A DNA stretch of 63,980 bases from assembly GCA_049306275.1 (NCBI GenBank), contig JBAQQB010000013.1, positions 1-63,980 of the forward strand, in the 5' to 3' direction. The stretch comes from JADJTT01 sp049306275. GTDB lineage: Bacteria; Bacteroidota; Bacteroidia; Chitinophagales; Saprospiraceae. Below are positions 15,444 through 24,535 of this stretch, in pieces. Position numbers and translations under genes: made by a program. The stretch's first letter is position 1. Every line of letters starts with the position of its first letter. The notes beneath the pieces are model-generated. The model made no database searches. It was not told where the DNA came from and saw only the letters and a program-made list of their open reading frames with translations.

Positions 15444-16544
15444 CTAGTTTTTAATCAGGGCAATGACCTGGCTGCCTGCTTGCAGCCAATAGATGCCAGC
15501 GGGCCAGTTTTGGGTATCAACATGACCTTCCTGCCCGATCGGCCCTCTCCATTGTACTCCTCCCAACTGGTTCCAGACGGTCGTCACCTCTTCCCGGCTC
15601 CCGGCATTGCTGATGTTTAGCGTTCCGGAAAAGGGGTTCGGAAAAGCAAGCAACTCATTCTTTTCTTTCTCCTCACCCACCGCGCTCGGCCCTGCTCCCG
15701 GATGGCGCAGGAAAAACTCCCAGATCGCCGCGCTGGCGTGGAAGTCCTGATTGGTGATGCCCGCGATGATCGAAGCGCCCGGCCAGGTGTGCCCTCCGTT
15801 GTAGACCTTGTAGTGCCAGACCTCGGCCTCTCCCTCGCAATCGTTGTACTGTATGAGTTCCGCCGTCGAGCCGTCCAGCAAGACGGTGTTGGGCACCGGA
15901 ATGGTGAGCGGATCTCCCGCGCAGCCATTCTCGCCAGTCCAGAAAGCCAGCAGATCGGGGATGCTCAGCGAATTGAAAAGTCCGTTGTAGGGCACCACCA
16001 GATCGGCGGTGCCGTGGATCTCGAGTACCGGCATCGGCATGGCAGGCATGCAAAGCGCGGCCTCATCGGGCACCATGCTGCCGGTAACCGAAGCCACCGC
16101 CGCAAAGCGCTCCGTCAGCTCGCAGGCCAGTTTGTAACTCATAAAGCCGCCGTTCGACATCCCGCATGAATACACCCGGGCAGGGTCGATCTGGTAATGA
16201 GCCATCAGGGTGTCGAGCAGGGCGTTGATAAACCCTGCGTCGTCGGTGTTCAGCCCGCCAAAACCTACATTCCAGGAGTTGCCCACCCCGTTGGGATAAC
16301 AAACGAGAAAATGCCCCGTGTCGGCCACCATGTCCATTTCCGAATAGAGCTGTTGCTGCAGGGCATTGGAAGTATAGCCGTGCAGGTTCAGCACCAGGGG
16401 CCAGGGCGCCGAGCCATCGTAAGCGTCGGGAACATAAAGCCGGTAATCGCGCAGCAGGCCGTCGTGCATAAAACTGCCAGTAAAAGTCTGGGCATAGGCC
16501 AGAAACGGGATAAATAGCAGGGCAAAGAAAAGGGCATTTCGCAT
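15444..16544 (-). CDS. secreted PHB-depolymerase-like esterase with type IX sorting domain
   Basis: An alpha/beta hydrolase of the LpqC / poly(3-hydroxybutyrate) depolymerase and feruloyl-esterase type. The signal peptide is MRNALFFALLFIPFLAYAQ. The triad is visible: Ser in YSCGMSNGGFMS, Asp in EIHGTADLVVPY and His in YNGGHTWPG. The last 75 residues form a type IX C-terminal sorting domain (LLAFPNPFSGTLNIS ... GIYWLQAGSQVIALIK), so the enzyme should cross the outer membrane through T9SS; a SprE homologue is encoded at 31256. ATG 16544 is used because it opens the signal peptide. Substrate (polyester or feruloylated polysaccharide) is not determined. Confidence 0.87.
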   Translation of the reverse strand: MRNALFFALLFIPFLAYAQTFTGSFMHDGLLRDYRLYVPDAYDGSAPWPLVLNLHGYTSNALQQQLYSEMDMVADTGHFLVCYPNGVGNSWNVGFGGLNTDDAGFINALLDTLMAHYQIDPARVYSCGMSNGGFMSYKLACELTERFAAVASVTGSMVPDEAALCMPAMPMPVLEIHGTADLVVPYNGLFNSLSIPDLLAFWTGENGCAGDPLTIPVPNTVLLDGSTAELIQYNDCEGEAEVWHYKVYNGGHTWPGASIIAGITNQDFHASAAIWEFFLRHPGAGPSAVGEEKEKNELLAFPNPFSGTLNISNAGSREEVTTVWNQLGGVQWRGPIGQEGHVDTQNWPAGIYWLQAGSQVIALIKN

Positions 16545-16570
16545 AGTGACGGATTTGGGACGGAAAAAAG

Positions 16571-16578
16571 CAAATGTA
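16571..16578 (-). promoter_or_regulatory. candidate -7 box TACATTTG for the secreted esterase
   Basis: On the minus strand TACATTTG matches TAnnTTTG and lies 26 bases before the esterase start. No clear -33 element is visible. Confidence 0.35.
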
Positions 16579-16641
16579 GGGCCAACCACTGAAGAATAAA
16601 ATCCTATTTTTACGCGCTTTCAATTGAATGAACGTCATGCG

Positions 16642-17769
16642 ATGAACCACGAAAAGAGGTTTGCACCAGATCCCGCTCACGGAGAGCCCCCAGGCGCTCT
16701 TGTGCTTGAAGTGTTTACCCCCGCCGACGACGAGCGTCCCGTCTGCATCACCGGCAACTTCAACGACTGGCAGATCGACGCAGCCCAATACCGGCTCGGA
16801 AAACTGGGAACGGGGCATTACCAATTCCGCTTTCCGCATGACCGTCTGCCGTCCTTTCCCCTCGAATACAAATACGTCAAAGGCAGCTGGGACGACGAAG
16901 AGGTGGATGAATTCGGGAGCACCGTCCAAAACCGGAAAATCCTCCGCCAGGAGACGAAAGTAGTCGACCACGTACCCCGCTGGAAGCAAAAGGGGCTCAG
17001 CTACCAGCCTTCCCTGCTGCCCAATATTCAGGTCATCTCGGAGCATTTTGAAATTCCCCAACTCATCAAAACCCGCCGGATCACGGCCCTCCTGCCACAC
17101 AACTACTTCGACAGCGACCGCCGCTACCCCGTGCTCTACCTCCAGGACGGCCAAAATCTCTTCGACGACTACGCTCCTTTCGGCAACTGGGCCGTCGACA
17201 AAAAGCTCGCCGTCATGGCTGAGCTTGGCTTATCCGATATCATCATCATCTCCATCGACCACGCGGCAGAGGAGCGGCTCGCCGAATTCACCCCCTCCAT
17301 CCCCACCCGCCTGGGCGTGGGCGAGGGCAAAAAATACGTCCGCTTCCTGGCCGACACCCTCAAGCCTTACGTCGACAAGCACTTCCGCACCCGGCCCGAC
17401 AGGGTGCACACCGGTATCGGGGGCAGTTCCATGGGAGGGCTGATCAGCATCTACGCCGGCATGATGTATCCGGAAGTCTACGGACGGCTCATGGTATTCT
17501 CGCCCAGCCTCTGGGTAGCGCCCAATATTCCCGACGTCAGCCTCCCCTTCGAAGCGCCGCAGGACGTTAAAATCTATATCTATGCAGGAGGTCAGGAAGG
17601 CAGTAATATGATCCCCAACGTATACCGCTACCGCGAAGCGCTTGAACACAAGGGCATGAACCTCTCGTCCATCGATTTCCGCATCGCCATCGACCCCGAT
17701 GGCACCCATAACGAAGAACATTGGGGCAGGGAGTTCCCCAAAGCGGTGAAATGGCTGTTCTTTTCCTGA
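16642..17769 (+). CDS. CBM48-like / putative esterase (EsteraseD family) protein
   Basis: Residues about 15-100 look like an early-set carbohydrate-binding (AMPK-glycogen/CBM48-like) fold (VCITGNFNDWQIDAAQYRL, FPLEYKYVKGSW). Residues 150-370 are an alpha/beta hydrolase of the putative-esterase family with nucleophile elbow GIGGSSMGGLISI, RYPVLYLQDGQNLFDD and a final His in DPDGTHNEEHWG. No signal peptide is seen, so it is probably cytoplasmic. The ATG at 16642 is chosen; a TTG at 16624 would add six residues. Related hydrolases lie at 62612 and 63581. Substrate unknown. Confidence 0.8.
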   Translation: MNHEKRFAPDPAHGEPPGALVLEVFTPADDERPVCITGNFNDWQIDAAQYRLGKLGTGHYQFRFPHDRLPSFPLEYKYVKGSWDDEEVDEFGSTVQNRKILRQETKVVDHVPRWKQKGLSYQPSLLPNIQVISEHFEIPQLIKTRRITALLPHNYFDSDRRYPVLYLQDGQNLFDDYAPFGNWAVDKKLAVMAELGLSDIIIISIDHAAEERLAEFTPSIPTRLGVGEGKKYVRFLADTLKPYVDKHFRTRPDRVHTGIGGSSMGGLISIYAGMMYPEVYGRLMVFSPSLWVAPNIPDVSLPFEAPQDVKIYIYAGGQEGSNMIPNVYRYREALEHKGMNLSSIDFRIAIDPDGTHNEEHWGREFPKAVKWLFFS

Positions 17770-17822
17770 ACCCTCCCATTTTTTATCCTGTACAAATCCT
17801 TCCAAAAGCAGCCTGATATCAG

Positions 17823-17830
17823 TACTTTTG
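17823..17830 (+). promoter_or_regulatory. candidate -7 box TACTTTTG before leucyl aminopeptidase
   Basis: TACTTTTG matches TAnnTTTG, 36 bases upstream of the ATG at 17867. The -33 region (CCTTCC) lacks TTG. Confidence 0.4.
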
Positions 17831-17866
17831 GATTTTGAGCTTACCTGACCCGGAAATGGATTGGCC

Positions 17867-19387
17867 ATGCGCGTAGAATTAAAGACCCAACTGACCAGCG
17901 ACACCCCCGATACCCTGATCGTTCCGTGCCCAAAAAATACCCCCTTACCCGCAGAATGGGCCGAAAGCCTGTCAGCGGCAGGGCTCTCCTCAGCGCTCAT
18001 CGCTGAAGATTTTTCAGCCGACCTCAAGGAAGTCCATACCTTTTTCCTCCGCCTGAACGGCACGCGGAAAAAGATCTGCCTCGTCGGCTTGGGCGACGAC
18101 CCCGGACTGCCCCAAGCCCAGGCTGCCCTGCGCAGTTTCGTCTACCGGCAGCGGACCAAACTCCCCGCAAAAGCCGCACTCTACCTGCTGCACCTCGGCG
18201 AAGGCCCATCCTTCCCCATGCGGCTGCTGGAAGGCGCCCTAAACGGCATCCTGCTCGGCCGCTACCAGATCGGCAGCATGAAAACGGAGGAAAAAACCTC
18301 CGCTCCCTTTTTCGAAGAAAGTGCATCCCTGGATATCCTCCTACCGGAAAGCCTGCACCAACAAGCCTCCGCTATTTCAGACCGAACCCGCCATATCGCC
18401 GAAACCCAGTTGGAGATATTCGACCTGGTAAACAAACCCAGCAACCTTATCACGCCGCAGGCCCTCGCCGCCTGGGCCGTCCAATCGGGCGCCGCAAGAA
18501 ACTACCACGTCCGCGTGCTCGACAAGCCCGCCCTCGAAGCCCAGGGCTTCCACGCCTTGCTGGCCGTCAACCGCGGCAGCGTAGACCCCGCCGTATTCAT
18601 CGTCATGGACTATCAGCCCGCCAGCCAGCAAGCGCTTGGAACCATCTGCCTGGTGGGCAAAGGCGTCACCTTCGACACCGGAGGCCTGTCGATCAAACCC
18701 TCCGCCAACATGCACTACATGAAATCGGATATGGGCGGGGCAGCAGCCGTCATGGGCGCCGTAGAAGTGGCCGCCAAACTGAAACTGCCCATCCGGGTCC
18801 TGGGGCTCATCCCTTCTACCGACAACAGCGTCGACGCCCATTCGCTCAAACCCAACGAAATCATCTCCTCCTATAGCGGCAAGACCATCGAAATCATCGA
18901 TACCGACGCCGAAGGCCGCCTCATCCTGGCCGACGGGCTCAGTTACGCTGTGCGCAACTACCAGTCAGACGTGCTCATCGACATGGCTACCCTCACCGGA
19001 AGTACCATCCGGACCCTGGGCTATGCCGCGGGCGGACTTTTTTGCAACAACACCCATCTCACCGAGAGCCTCATGCGGGCGGGAGAAACATCGGGAGAAC
19101 GCCTCTGGCCGTTGCCCATCTGGGACGATTACAAAGACGGCATCAAATCAGATATCGCCGACGTGAAGAACCTGAGCAGCAAGCCCACGGCCGGCGCTAT
19201 TTACGCGGCCAAATTTCTGGAGGTCTTCATCGACAAACACCCCTCCTGGGCGCACCTCGACATCGCCGGGGTCGCCGTCACCGACTCTGAATTCGCCTCT
19301 CAGAAATCCGCCACCGCCTACGGCGTGCGCCTGATGGCCGAATTTTTCGAAGACTGGATCGCTACAAAAAAGGCAAAAGCCAACTGA
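17867..19387 (+). CDS. M17 leucyl aminopeptidase
   Basis: A cytosolic metallo-aminopeptidase that trims N-terminal residues from peptides. The C-terminal M17 catalytic domain shows the metal and catalytic segments VGKGVTFDTGGLSIKP (Lys, Asp), MKSDMGGAAAVMGA (Lys, Asp), DTDAEGRLILADGL (Asp, Glu, Arg; the usual first Asn is Asp) and DMATLTGS. The N-terminal macro-like domain is divergent. Length (506) is normal. It heads a group of three closely spaced genes with an ATP-grasp ligase two bases later and acylphosphatase. The ATG 17867 sits two codons after a TTG in the same frame. Confidence 0.92.
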   Translation: MRVELKTQLTSDTPDTLIVPCPKNTPLPAEWAESLSAAGLSSALIAEDFSADLKEVHTFFLRLNGTRKKICLVGLGDDPGLPQAQAALRSFVYRQRTKLPAKAALYLLHLGEGPSFPMRLLEGALNGILLGRYQIGSMKTEEKTSAPFFEESASLDILLPESLHQQASAISDRTRHIAETQLEIFDLVNKPSNLITPQALAAWAVQSGAARNYHVRVLDKPALEAQGFHALLAVNRGSVDPAVFIVMDYQPASQQALGTICLVGKGVTFDTGGLSIKPSANMHYMKSDMGGAAAVMGAVEVAAKLKLPIRVLGLIPSTDNSVDAHSLKPNEIISSYSGKTIEIIDTDAEGRLILADGLSYAVRNYQSDVLIDMATLTGSTIRTLGYAAGGLFCNNTHLTESLMRAGETSGERLWPLPIWDDYKDGIKSDIADVKNLSSKPTAGAIYAAKFLEVFIDKHPSWAHLDIAGVAVTDSEFASQKSATAYGVRLMAEFFEDWIATKKAKAN

Positions 19388-19389
19388 AT

Positions 19390-20604
19390 ATGGAACAGCA
19401 ACGCTCATTCCTGTGTATCACCTGCTTCCTTAAAGGGCAGGCTTTTCTCCGCGAACTGAAGGCCGCAGGCAACACCGTCTTTCTGGTCACGAAAAAAGCC
19501 CTGGAACACGCCGATTGGCCCCGGGAGTCGCTCGACGACATCTTTTTCCTCGATTCCGACGCCAATACGCCGGAGAACCTGCACAACCTGAGCCTTGGCC
19601 TCGCCCACCTCATGCGCAGCCGCAAAATCGACCGCATCGTCGCGCTCGACGATTTCGACGTCGAAAAGGCTGCCTACCTGCGCGAGGAGTTCCGCATTCC
19701 CGGCATGGGCTCTACCACCGCCCGCTATTTCCGCGACAAGCTCGCCATGCGCGTGCAGGCGCGCGACGCGGGCATCCCCGTGCCCGGCTTCTCGCCCCTG
19801 TTCAACGACGACGACATCCGCCACTTCACCCGCGAGGTTCCGGGGCCCTGGCTGGTAAAACCCCGGGGCGAAGCCTCCGCCACCGGTATCCGCAAGGTGC
19901 ACACCCCTGAAGAACTCTGGCCCGTGCTCGACGAACTGGGCGAAAACCGCCACCGCTTCCTCATCGAATCTTTCAAACCCGGCGATGTCTACCACGCCGA
20001 CGCCCTCTACCTCGATGGCAAAGCGCTCTTCTGCCGGGTGTCCAAATACCTCACGCCACCCTTCGACGTGGCCCACGGCGGCGGCATTTTCCGCTCCATG
20101 ACGGTCGACTTCGGGGGGAAAGAGGACAAGGCCCTGCAAAAACTCACCGAACAAGTGATGTCGGCCTTCGGCATGCGCTCCAGCGCTTCCCACACCGAGT
20201 TCATCCGCTCGCGCGAGACCGGCGAGTTCTTTTTCCTTGAAACCTCCTCCCGCGTCGGCGGCGCCAACCTGTCGGATATGGTCGAAAAATCTTCCGGGAT
20301 CAACCTCTGGGTCGAATGGGCCAGGCTGGAAGACGCCATGGCCAAGGGCAAGCCCTACAAGCTGCCCGCTGCCAGAAAGGACTACGCTGGCATCCTCATC
20401 TCCCTCTCCCACCACGAACACCCCGACATGTCGCCCTTCCAGGCGCCTGAGATCGTCTGGCGGCTCAACAAGAAAAACCACGTGGGCCTGATCGTGCAGT
20501 CGGCCGACAAAACCCGCGTGCTGTCGCTGCTCGACCAGTATGCGGAAGAGGTGTACAGGAATTATCACGCCAGCGCTCCGGCGCCGGATCATCCGATGGA
20601 TTGA
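19390..20604 (+). CDS. ATP-grasp family carboxylate-amine ligase-like protein
   Basis: This 404-residue protein has the ATP-grasp arrangement: a pre-ATP-grasp Rossmann-like front (RIVALDDFDVEKAAYLREEF), a lid (RYFRDKLAMRVQARDAGIPVP), the ATP-binding lysine strand (GPWLVKPRGEASATGIRKV) and the metal site (HTEFIRSRETGEFFFLETSSRVGG, split here as the HTEF and FLETSSRVGG segments). Such enzymes form acyl-phosphates and join them to amines. The substrate pair is unknown. It is two bases behind the aminopeptidase and overlaps the acylphosphatase start, so the three are likely co-transcribed. An acyl-phosphate chemistry next to acylphosphatase is suggestive but unproven. Confidence 0.82.
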   Translation: MEQQRSFLCITCFLKGQAFLRELKAAGNTVFLVTKKALEHADWPRESLDDIFFLDSDANTPENLHNLSLGLAHLMRSRKIDRIVALDDFDVEKAAYLREEFRIPGMGSTTARYFRDKLAMRVQARDAGIPVPGFSPLFNDDDIRHFTREVPGPWLVKPRGEASATGIRKVHTPEELWPVLDELGENRHRFLIESFKPGDVYHADALYLDGKALFCRVSKYLTPPFDVAHGGGIFRSMTVDFGGKEDKALQKLTEQVMSAFGMRSSASHTEFIRSRETGEFFFLETSSRVGGANLSDMVEKSSGINLWVEWARLEDAMAKGKPYKLPAARKDYAGILISLSHHEHPDMSPFQAPEIVWRLNKKNHVGLIVQSADKTRVLSLLDQYAEEVYRNYHASAPAPDHPMD

Positions 20605-20873
20605 TGAAGCACGTCAAACTCCACATCCACGGCCGCGTGCAAGGGGTTGCTTACAGGGCCCATACGCGGCGCAAAGCCTTGTCGCTGGGCCTCTCAGGCT
20701 ACGTGGAAAACCGGCCCGACGGCAGCGTATATGCCGAGGTTGAAGGCCCGGCTGAAGCGGTCGGCGAGATGATCCGCTGGTGCCGCCAAGGGCCTCCCCT
20801 CGCCGAGGTCAGCTCCGTGGAGGTCAGGGAAGGACAGCCTCAGCAACACCAGGGCTTCGAGGTACGGCGGTGA
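20604..20873 (+). CDS. acyP: acylphosphatase
   Basis: An 89-residue enzyme that hydrolyses acyl-phosphates. The signature is complete: HIHGRVQGVAYRAHTRRKA with the phosphate-binding loop and Arg, and the catalytic Asn in GYVENRPDGSVYAEVEG. The start overlaps the stop of the ATP-grasp gene (TGATG). Confidence 0.93.
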   Translation: MKHVKLHIHGRVQGVAYRAHTRRKALSLGLSGYVENRPDGSVYAEVEGPAEAVGEMIRWCRQGPPLAEVSSVEVREGQPQQHQGFEVRR

Positions 20874-20876
20874 ATA

Positions 20877-22022
20877 TTACAGCGCCTCCAGGGCTTTTTC
20901 CAAATCGCCGATCAGGTCCTCGGCGTCTTCTACCCCTACGCTCAGGCGGATCAGCGAATCGGTCAGCCCTACCTTCAGGCGTTCTTCCTTAGGTATCGAG
21001 GCATGGGTCATGGAAGCCGGGTGGCCGATGAGCGATTCCACGCCGCCGAGCGATTCGGCGAGGGTGAAATAGTGGGTGTTGCTCAGCACCTTCACCGCGT
21101 CATCAAAGGTATCCTGATGCAGGTCGAACGACACCATGGCCCCGAAGTCGCGCATCTGCGCTTTGGCAATGCCGTGCTGGGGGTGGTCTTCAAAACCCGG
21201 GTAATACACTTTTGAGACTTTGGGATGGTTCCGGAGGAATTCCGCGATGCGGCGGGCGTTCTGACAGGCCCTTTCCACCCGCAGGTGGAGGGTTTTGATG
21301 CCGCGCAGCACGAGGAAGCAGTCGTTGGGTCCCGGCACTGCGCCTACGGCGTTCTGGAGGAAATAGAGCGTTTCTGCCAAAGCGGGATCTTTCACGATGA
21401 TGGCCCCCATTACCACGTCGGAGTGGCCGCCGAGGTATTTGGTTGCGGAATGCAGCACGATGTCGGCGCCCAGGTCGAGGGGATTCTGGAGGTAGGGCGA
21501 CGCGAAGGTATTGTCGACTGCCACGCGAACGCCTTTGGCATGAGCGATCTCCACCATTTTACGGATATCGACCACTTTGAGCATGGGATTGGTCGGCGTT
21601 TCGACCCAGAGCAGTTTGGTCTTTTCGCTGAGGGCTTTCTCCACCTCAGCGGGGTTGCTCATGTCGACGAAATGGCCATGCACGCCGTAGCGCTCGTGCA
21701 CCCGGCGTATCTGCCGGTAGGAGCCGCCGTACAGGTCGTTGGTGGCCACAACTTCGTCGCCAGGGTTGAGCAGGCGCATGATGGCGTCCATGGCCGAGAG
21801 GCCGCTGGCGAAGCAGATGCCGTGCGTGCCGTTCTCCAGCGCCGCCAGGTTGCGCTCCAGGGCGCTGCGGGTGGGGTTCTGCGTGCGTGCGTATTCGTAA
21901 CCCTTGTGTTTGCCGGGGGCTTCCTGGGCGTAGGTAGAGGTCTGGTAAATGGGCGTCATTACGGCGCCGGTGAGAGGATCGGGTTCGAGCCCCCCGTGGA
22001 TGACTTTTGTGCCAAATTTCAT
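20877..22022 (-). CDS. PLP-dependent transsulfuration enzyme (cystathionine gamma-synthase/lyase family)
   Basis: A fold-type I PLP enzyme of 381 residues in the Cys/Met metabolism family. The Schiff-base lysine lies in LHSATKYLGGHSDVVMG, with YEYARTQNPTRSALE, FASGLSAMDAIMRLL, VDNTFASPYLQNPL, SLGGVESLIGHPA and LIRLSVGVEDAEDLI all as expected. The sequence alone does not separate gamma-synthase, gamma-lyase and related activities. It is the third gene of an apparent operon with the two transketolase halves (gap 12 bases). Confidence 0.9.
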   Translation of the reverse strand: MKFGTKVIHGGLEPDPLTGAVMTPIYQTSTYAQEAPGKHKGYEYARTQNPTRSALERNLAALENGTHGICFASGLSAMDAIMRLLNPGDEVVATNDLYGGSYRQIRRVHERYGVHGHFVDMSNPAEVEKALSEKTKLLWVETPTNPMLKVVDIRKMVEIAHAKGVRVAVDNTFASPYLQNPLDLGADIVLHSATKYLGGHSDVVMGAIIVKDPALAETLYFLQNAVGAVPGPNDCFLVLRGIKTLHLRVERACQNARRIAEFLRNHPKVSKVYYPGFEDHPQHGIAKAQMRDFGAMVSFDLHQDTFDDAVKVLSNTHYFTLAESLGGVESLIGHPASMTHASIPKEERLKVGLTDSLIRLSVGVEDAEDLIGDLEKALEAL

Positions 22023-22034
22023 TGGATGCTATTG

Positions 22035-22991
22035 TTATTTTCTTCTGAGAACGCGGTGTACGGCATCTGCCACATGTGCGGCGCTCATGCCGTATTTGTC
22101 GAGAAGTTCTTCGGGTTTGCCGCTTTGGCCAAACTGGTCGTTCACGCCCACGAATTCCATGGGCACGGGCATGCGGCGGGCCAGCAACTGGGCAATGCTT
22201 TCGCCCATGCCGCCGGCGATCTGGTGTTCTTCGGCGGTGACGACGCAGCGGGTCTTCCGCACCGAATCCAGAATAGCCTCCTCGTCGAGCGGCTTGATAG
22301 TATGGATGTTGATCAGCTCCACGCTGACGCCCTGCCCTGCCAGTTGGCGGGTGGCTTCCATCGCCTTCCAGACCAGGTGGCCGGTGGCGAAGATGGTCAC
22401 GTCGGTTCCTTCCTGCATCAGCAGGGCCTTCCCGATTTCAAAGGGCATATTTTCGGGAATGAAAACCGGCCAGCCCGGACGGCCGAAGCGCAGGTATACC
22501 GGGCCGCGGTGTTCAGCGATAGCGATAGTAGCCGCTTTGGTCTGGTTGTAGTCGCAGGGGTTGATGACCACAAAGCCGGGCAGCATCTTCATCAGGCCTA
22601 TGTCTTCGAGTATCTGGTGGGTGGCGCCGTCTTCGCCGAGGGTCACCCCGGCGTGGGAGGCGCAGACTTTCACGTTTTTCTCCGAATAGGCGATGCTTTG
22701 GCGCAGCTGGTCGTAGACCCGCCCCGTAGAGAAGTTGGCGAAGGTGCCGGTATAGGGAATCTTCCCTCCTGTGGCCAGGCCCGCGGCGATACCCATCATG
22801 TTGGCCTCCGCAATGCCGACCTGAAAGAAGCGATCGGGGAATTCTTTAATAAAATCGTCCATTTTGAGCGAACCCACCAGGTCGGCGCAAAGCGCCACCA
22901 CGTCCGGGTTGCGCCGGCCGGCTTCGAGGAGGCCGTCGCCGAAACCATCGCGGGTCGCTTTTTTCCCGCTCACTGCAAACTGATCCAACAT
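22035..22991 (-). CDS. transketolase C-terminal subunit
   Basis: This 318-residue protein carries the pyrimidine-binding and C-terminal domains of a split transketolase. Motifs include LCADLVGSLKMDDF, PDRFFQVGIAEANMMGIAAGLA (the catalytic Glu that activates thiamine diphosphate), HAGVTLGEDGATHQ and the C-terminal domain with FATGHLVWKAMEA. It pairs with the subunit encoded 21 bases upstream. Together they equal one full transketolase of the pentose phosphate pathway. Confidence 0.92.
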   Translation of the reverse strand: MLDQFAVSGKKATRDGFGDGLLEAGRRNPDVVALCADLVGSLKMDDFIKEFPDRFFQVGIAEANMMGIAAGLATGGKIPYTGTFANFSTGRVYDQLRQSIAYSEKNVKVCASHAGVTLGEDGATHQILEDIGLMKMLPGFVVINPCDYNQTKAATIAIAEHRGPVYLRFGRPGWPVFIPENMPFEIGKALLMQEGTDVTIFATGHLVWKAMEATRQLAGQGVSVELINIHTIKPLDEEAILDSVRKTRCVVTAEEHQIAGGMGESIAQLLARRMPVPMEFVGVNDQFGQSGKPEELLDKYGMSAAHVADAVHRVLRRK

Positions 22992-23012
22992 AACATCAGG
23001 TTTGAAAAATGA

Positions 23013-23882
23013 TCAAGCGGGGCGGTAATCCTCTGTATAAGGATAGTCGCCCAGGGTTTCTTCGAGCTGGGAAAGGGCCTTTTCCGCCTGTTCGGCATTG
23101 GGGGCCACGCCGTGCCATTTGTGGGTGCCCATCATGAAGTCGACGGGGTAGCCCATCTCGGTCTTCATCAGGATCACGACGGGTTTGCCTTTCCCGGTGC
23201 GGGATTTTGCCTCCTCCAGGCCGCGGATCACATCGGCGATGTCGTTGCCGCTCATGTGGAGTGCATCCCATCCGAAGGCGGCCCATTTACCTGGCAGGTC
23301 GCCCAGGGTGATCACGTCGTCGTTGCGGCCATCGATCTGCACGCCGTTCCAGTCGACGGTCAGGATGAGGTTGTCAATGCGGTGGTGGGCGGCGAACATG
23401 GCCGCTTCCCAAATCTGTCCTTCCTGCATCTCGCCGTCGCCGCACAGGCAGTACACCAGGTGCTGATCGCCGTTCAGGCGCTTGGAAAGCGCCGCCCCGG
23501 AAGCCACGCTCAGCCCCTGCCCCAGCGAACCGGAAGCGACGCGCACGCCGGGCAATCCCTCATGGGTAGCGGGGTGGCCCTGCAATCGCGAATCGATCTT
23601 TCGGAAGGAGGAGAGCTCCTCTACCGGGAAATAGCCGGAATGGGCCAGCACGCTGTACCAGACCGGGGAGATATGGCCGTTCGACAGGAAAAAGAGGTCT
23701 TCACCCTTTCCTTCCATCGAGAAGGGGTTCTTCCTGCGGAGCACATGAAAATAAAGAGCGGTGAAAAAGTCCGCACAGCCCAGCGACCCGCCCGGATGCC
23801 CGGAAGCCGCGTAAAAGGTCTGTCGGATAATGTCGCGGCGCACCTGAGCGGCGATCCGGCGAAGTTGGTCCAATTCGGCCAT
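23013..23882 (-). CDS. transketolase N-terminal (thiamine-diphosphate) subunit
   Basis: The first half of the split transketolase. It shows GHPGGSLGCADFFTALYF, LFFLSNGHISPVWYS and the thiamine-binding CGDGEMQEGQIWEA followed by VDWNGVQIDG. Length is 289 residues. The start at 23882 (MAELDQLRRIAAQ) fits family alignments better than an upstream start at 23915. It heads the operon with the C-terminal subunit and the transsulfuration enzyme. Confidence 0.92.
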   Translation of the reverse strand: MAELDQLRRIAAQVRRDIIRQTFYAASGHPGGSLGCADFFTALYFHVLRRKNPFSMEGKGEDLFFLSNGHISPVWYSVLAHSGYFPVEELSSFRKIDSRLQGHPATHEGLPGVRVASGSLGQGLSVASGAALSKRLNGDQHLVYCLCGDGEMQEGQIWEAAMFAAHHRIDNLILTVDWNGVQIDGRNDDVITLGDLPGKWAAFGWDALHMSGNDIADVIRGLEEAKSRTGKGKPVVILMKTEMGYPVDFMMGTHKWHGVAPNAEQAEKALSQLEETLGDYPYTEDYRPA

Positions 23883-23946
23883 GGCCAGCGTATTTTTGAA
23901 TGGCCCGCAAACCAAAAGGCGGGCAAAGTGCGTTTAAAAAGCACTG

Positions 23947-23980
23947 CAAAGGTAGCAAAAAAGATAAAAGGGCCATCCAA
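23947..23980 (-). promoter_or_regulatory. transketolase operon promoter (TTG-N23-TACCTTTG)
   Basis: On the minus strand TACCTTTG (23954-23947) lies 64 bases before the transketolase ATG, with TTG at 23980-23978. The spacing of 23 is a little long. The box continues as TACCTTTGCA, identical to the box before rpsF. The -33 element falls within the HU terminator stem. Confidence 0.5.
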
Positions 23981-24002
23981 GTTTAAACCTGAATGGCCCT
24001 TT
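23967..24002 (-). terminator. rho-independent-like terminator of the HU gene
   Basis: AAAGGGCCAT and ATGGCCCTTT form a 10-bp perfect stem, 34 bases after the HU stop. On the minus strand the stem is followed by TTTTATCTTTTTTG, a good U-rich tail. Confidence 0.75.
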
Positions 24003-24036
24003 CCGAAAATCTTTCGTGAGAATGAATCAGAAGAAA

Positions 24037-24318
24037 TTACTTCTTCTTGTTCACCGTGTCGCTCAGTTCTTTGCCCGGCTTGAAGCGGACAACTTTCTTG
24101 GCGCTGATCTTGATGGAAGCGCCCGTCTGCGGGTTGCGGCCCGTGCGTGCTTTCCGCTCGGATACCGAGAAGGTACCGAAGCCGATCAGGGTGGCCTTGT
24201 CACCAGCCTTCAGAGAGCCGGCGATAGCGTCAAAAACGGTGTTCACAGCGGTGGTAGCTTGAGCTTTCGTGATCTTGGACGCTTCAGCAACCTTGGTAAC
24301 CAAATCTCCTTTATTCAT
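24037..24318 (-). CDS. HU family DNA-binding protein
   Basis: A 93-residue histone-like protein that bends DNA. It shows MNKGDLVTKVAEASKITKAQ, LIGFGTFSVSERKARTGRNP and the flexible arm ending ISAKKVVRFKPGKEL. Its length and motifs match the HU/HBB type rather than IHF-specific chains. It has its own promoter and terminator. The lysine tail KKK ends the protein. Confidence 0.96.
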   Translation of the reverse strand: MNKGDLVTKVAEASKITKAQATTAVNTVFDAIAGSLKAGDKATLIGFGTFSVSERKARTGRNPQTGASIKISAKKVVRFKPGKELSDTVNKKK

Positions 24319-24359
24319 TTTCTTGGCTTTTGATGATGATTAAAAATTTTAATCGAGAG

Positions 24360-24390
24360 CAAATTTAGTTGCTGCCTATTGTATAAACAA
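24360..24390 (-). promoter_or_regulatory. HU promoter TTG-N20-TAAATTTG
   Basis: On the minus strand TTG (24390-24388) precedes TAAATTTG (24367-24360) by exactly 20 bases, matching the Bacteroidota -33/-7 consensus. It lies 42 bases upstream of the HU start. Confidence 0.65.
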
Positions 24391-24535
24391 GTATTTTGAT
24401 CTAAAAAATAGCCGGGAAGGCTATATTTTATAAGGGTTTTTGAACTTTTCACCCCTTCGGGGGCTTCTCTTTTGGGTGTTTTTTTAAAAATTCCAAAATT
24501 TTTGTGTTAAAATTTTGTCTGATAATCAATCATTT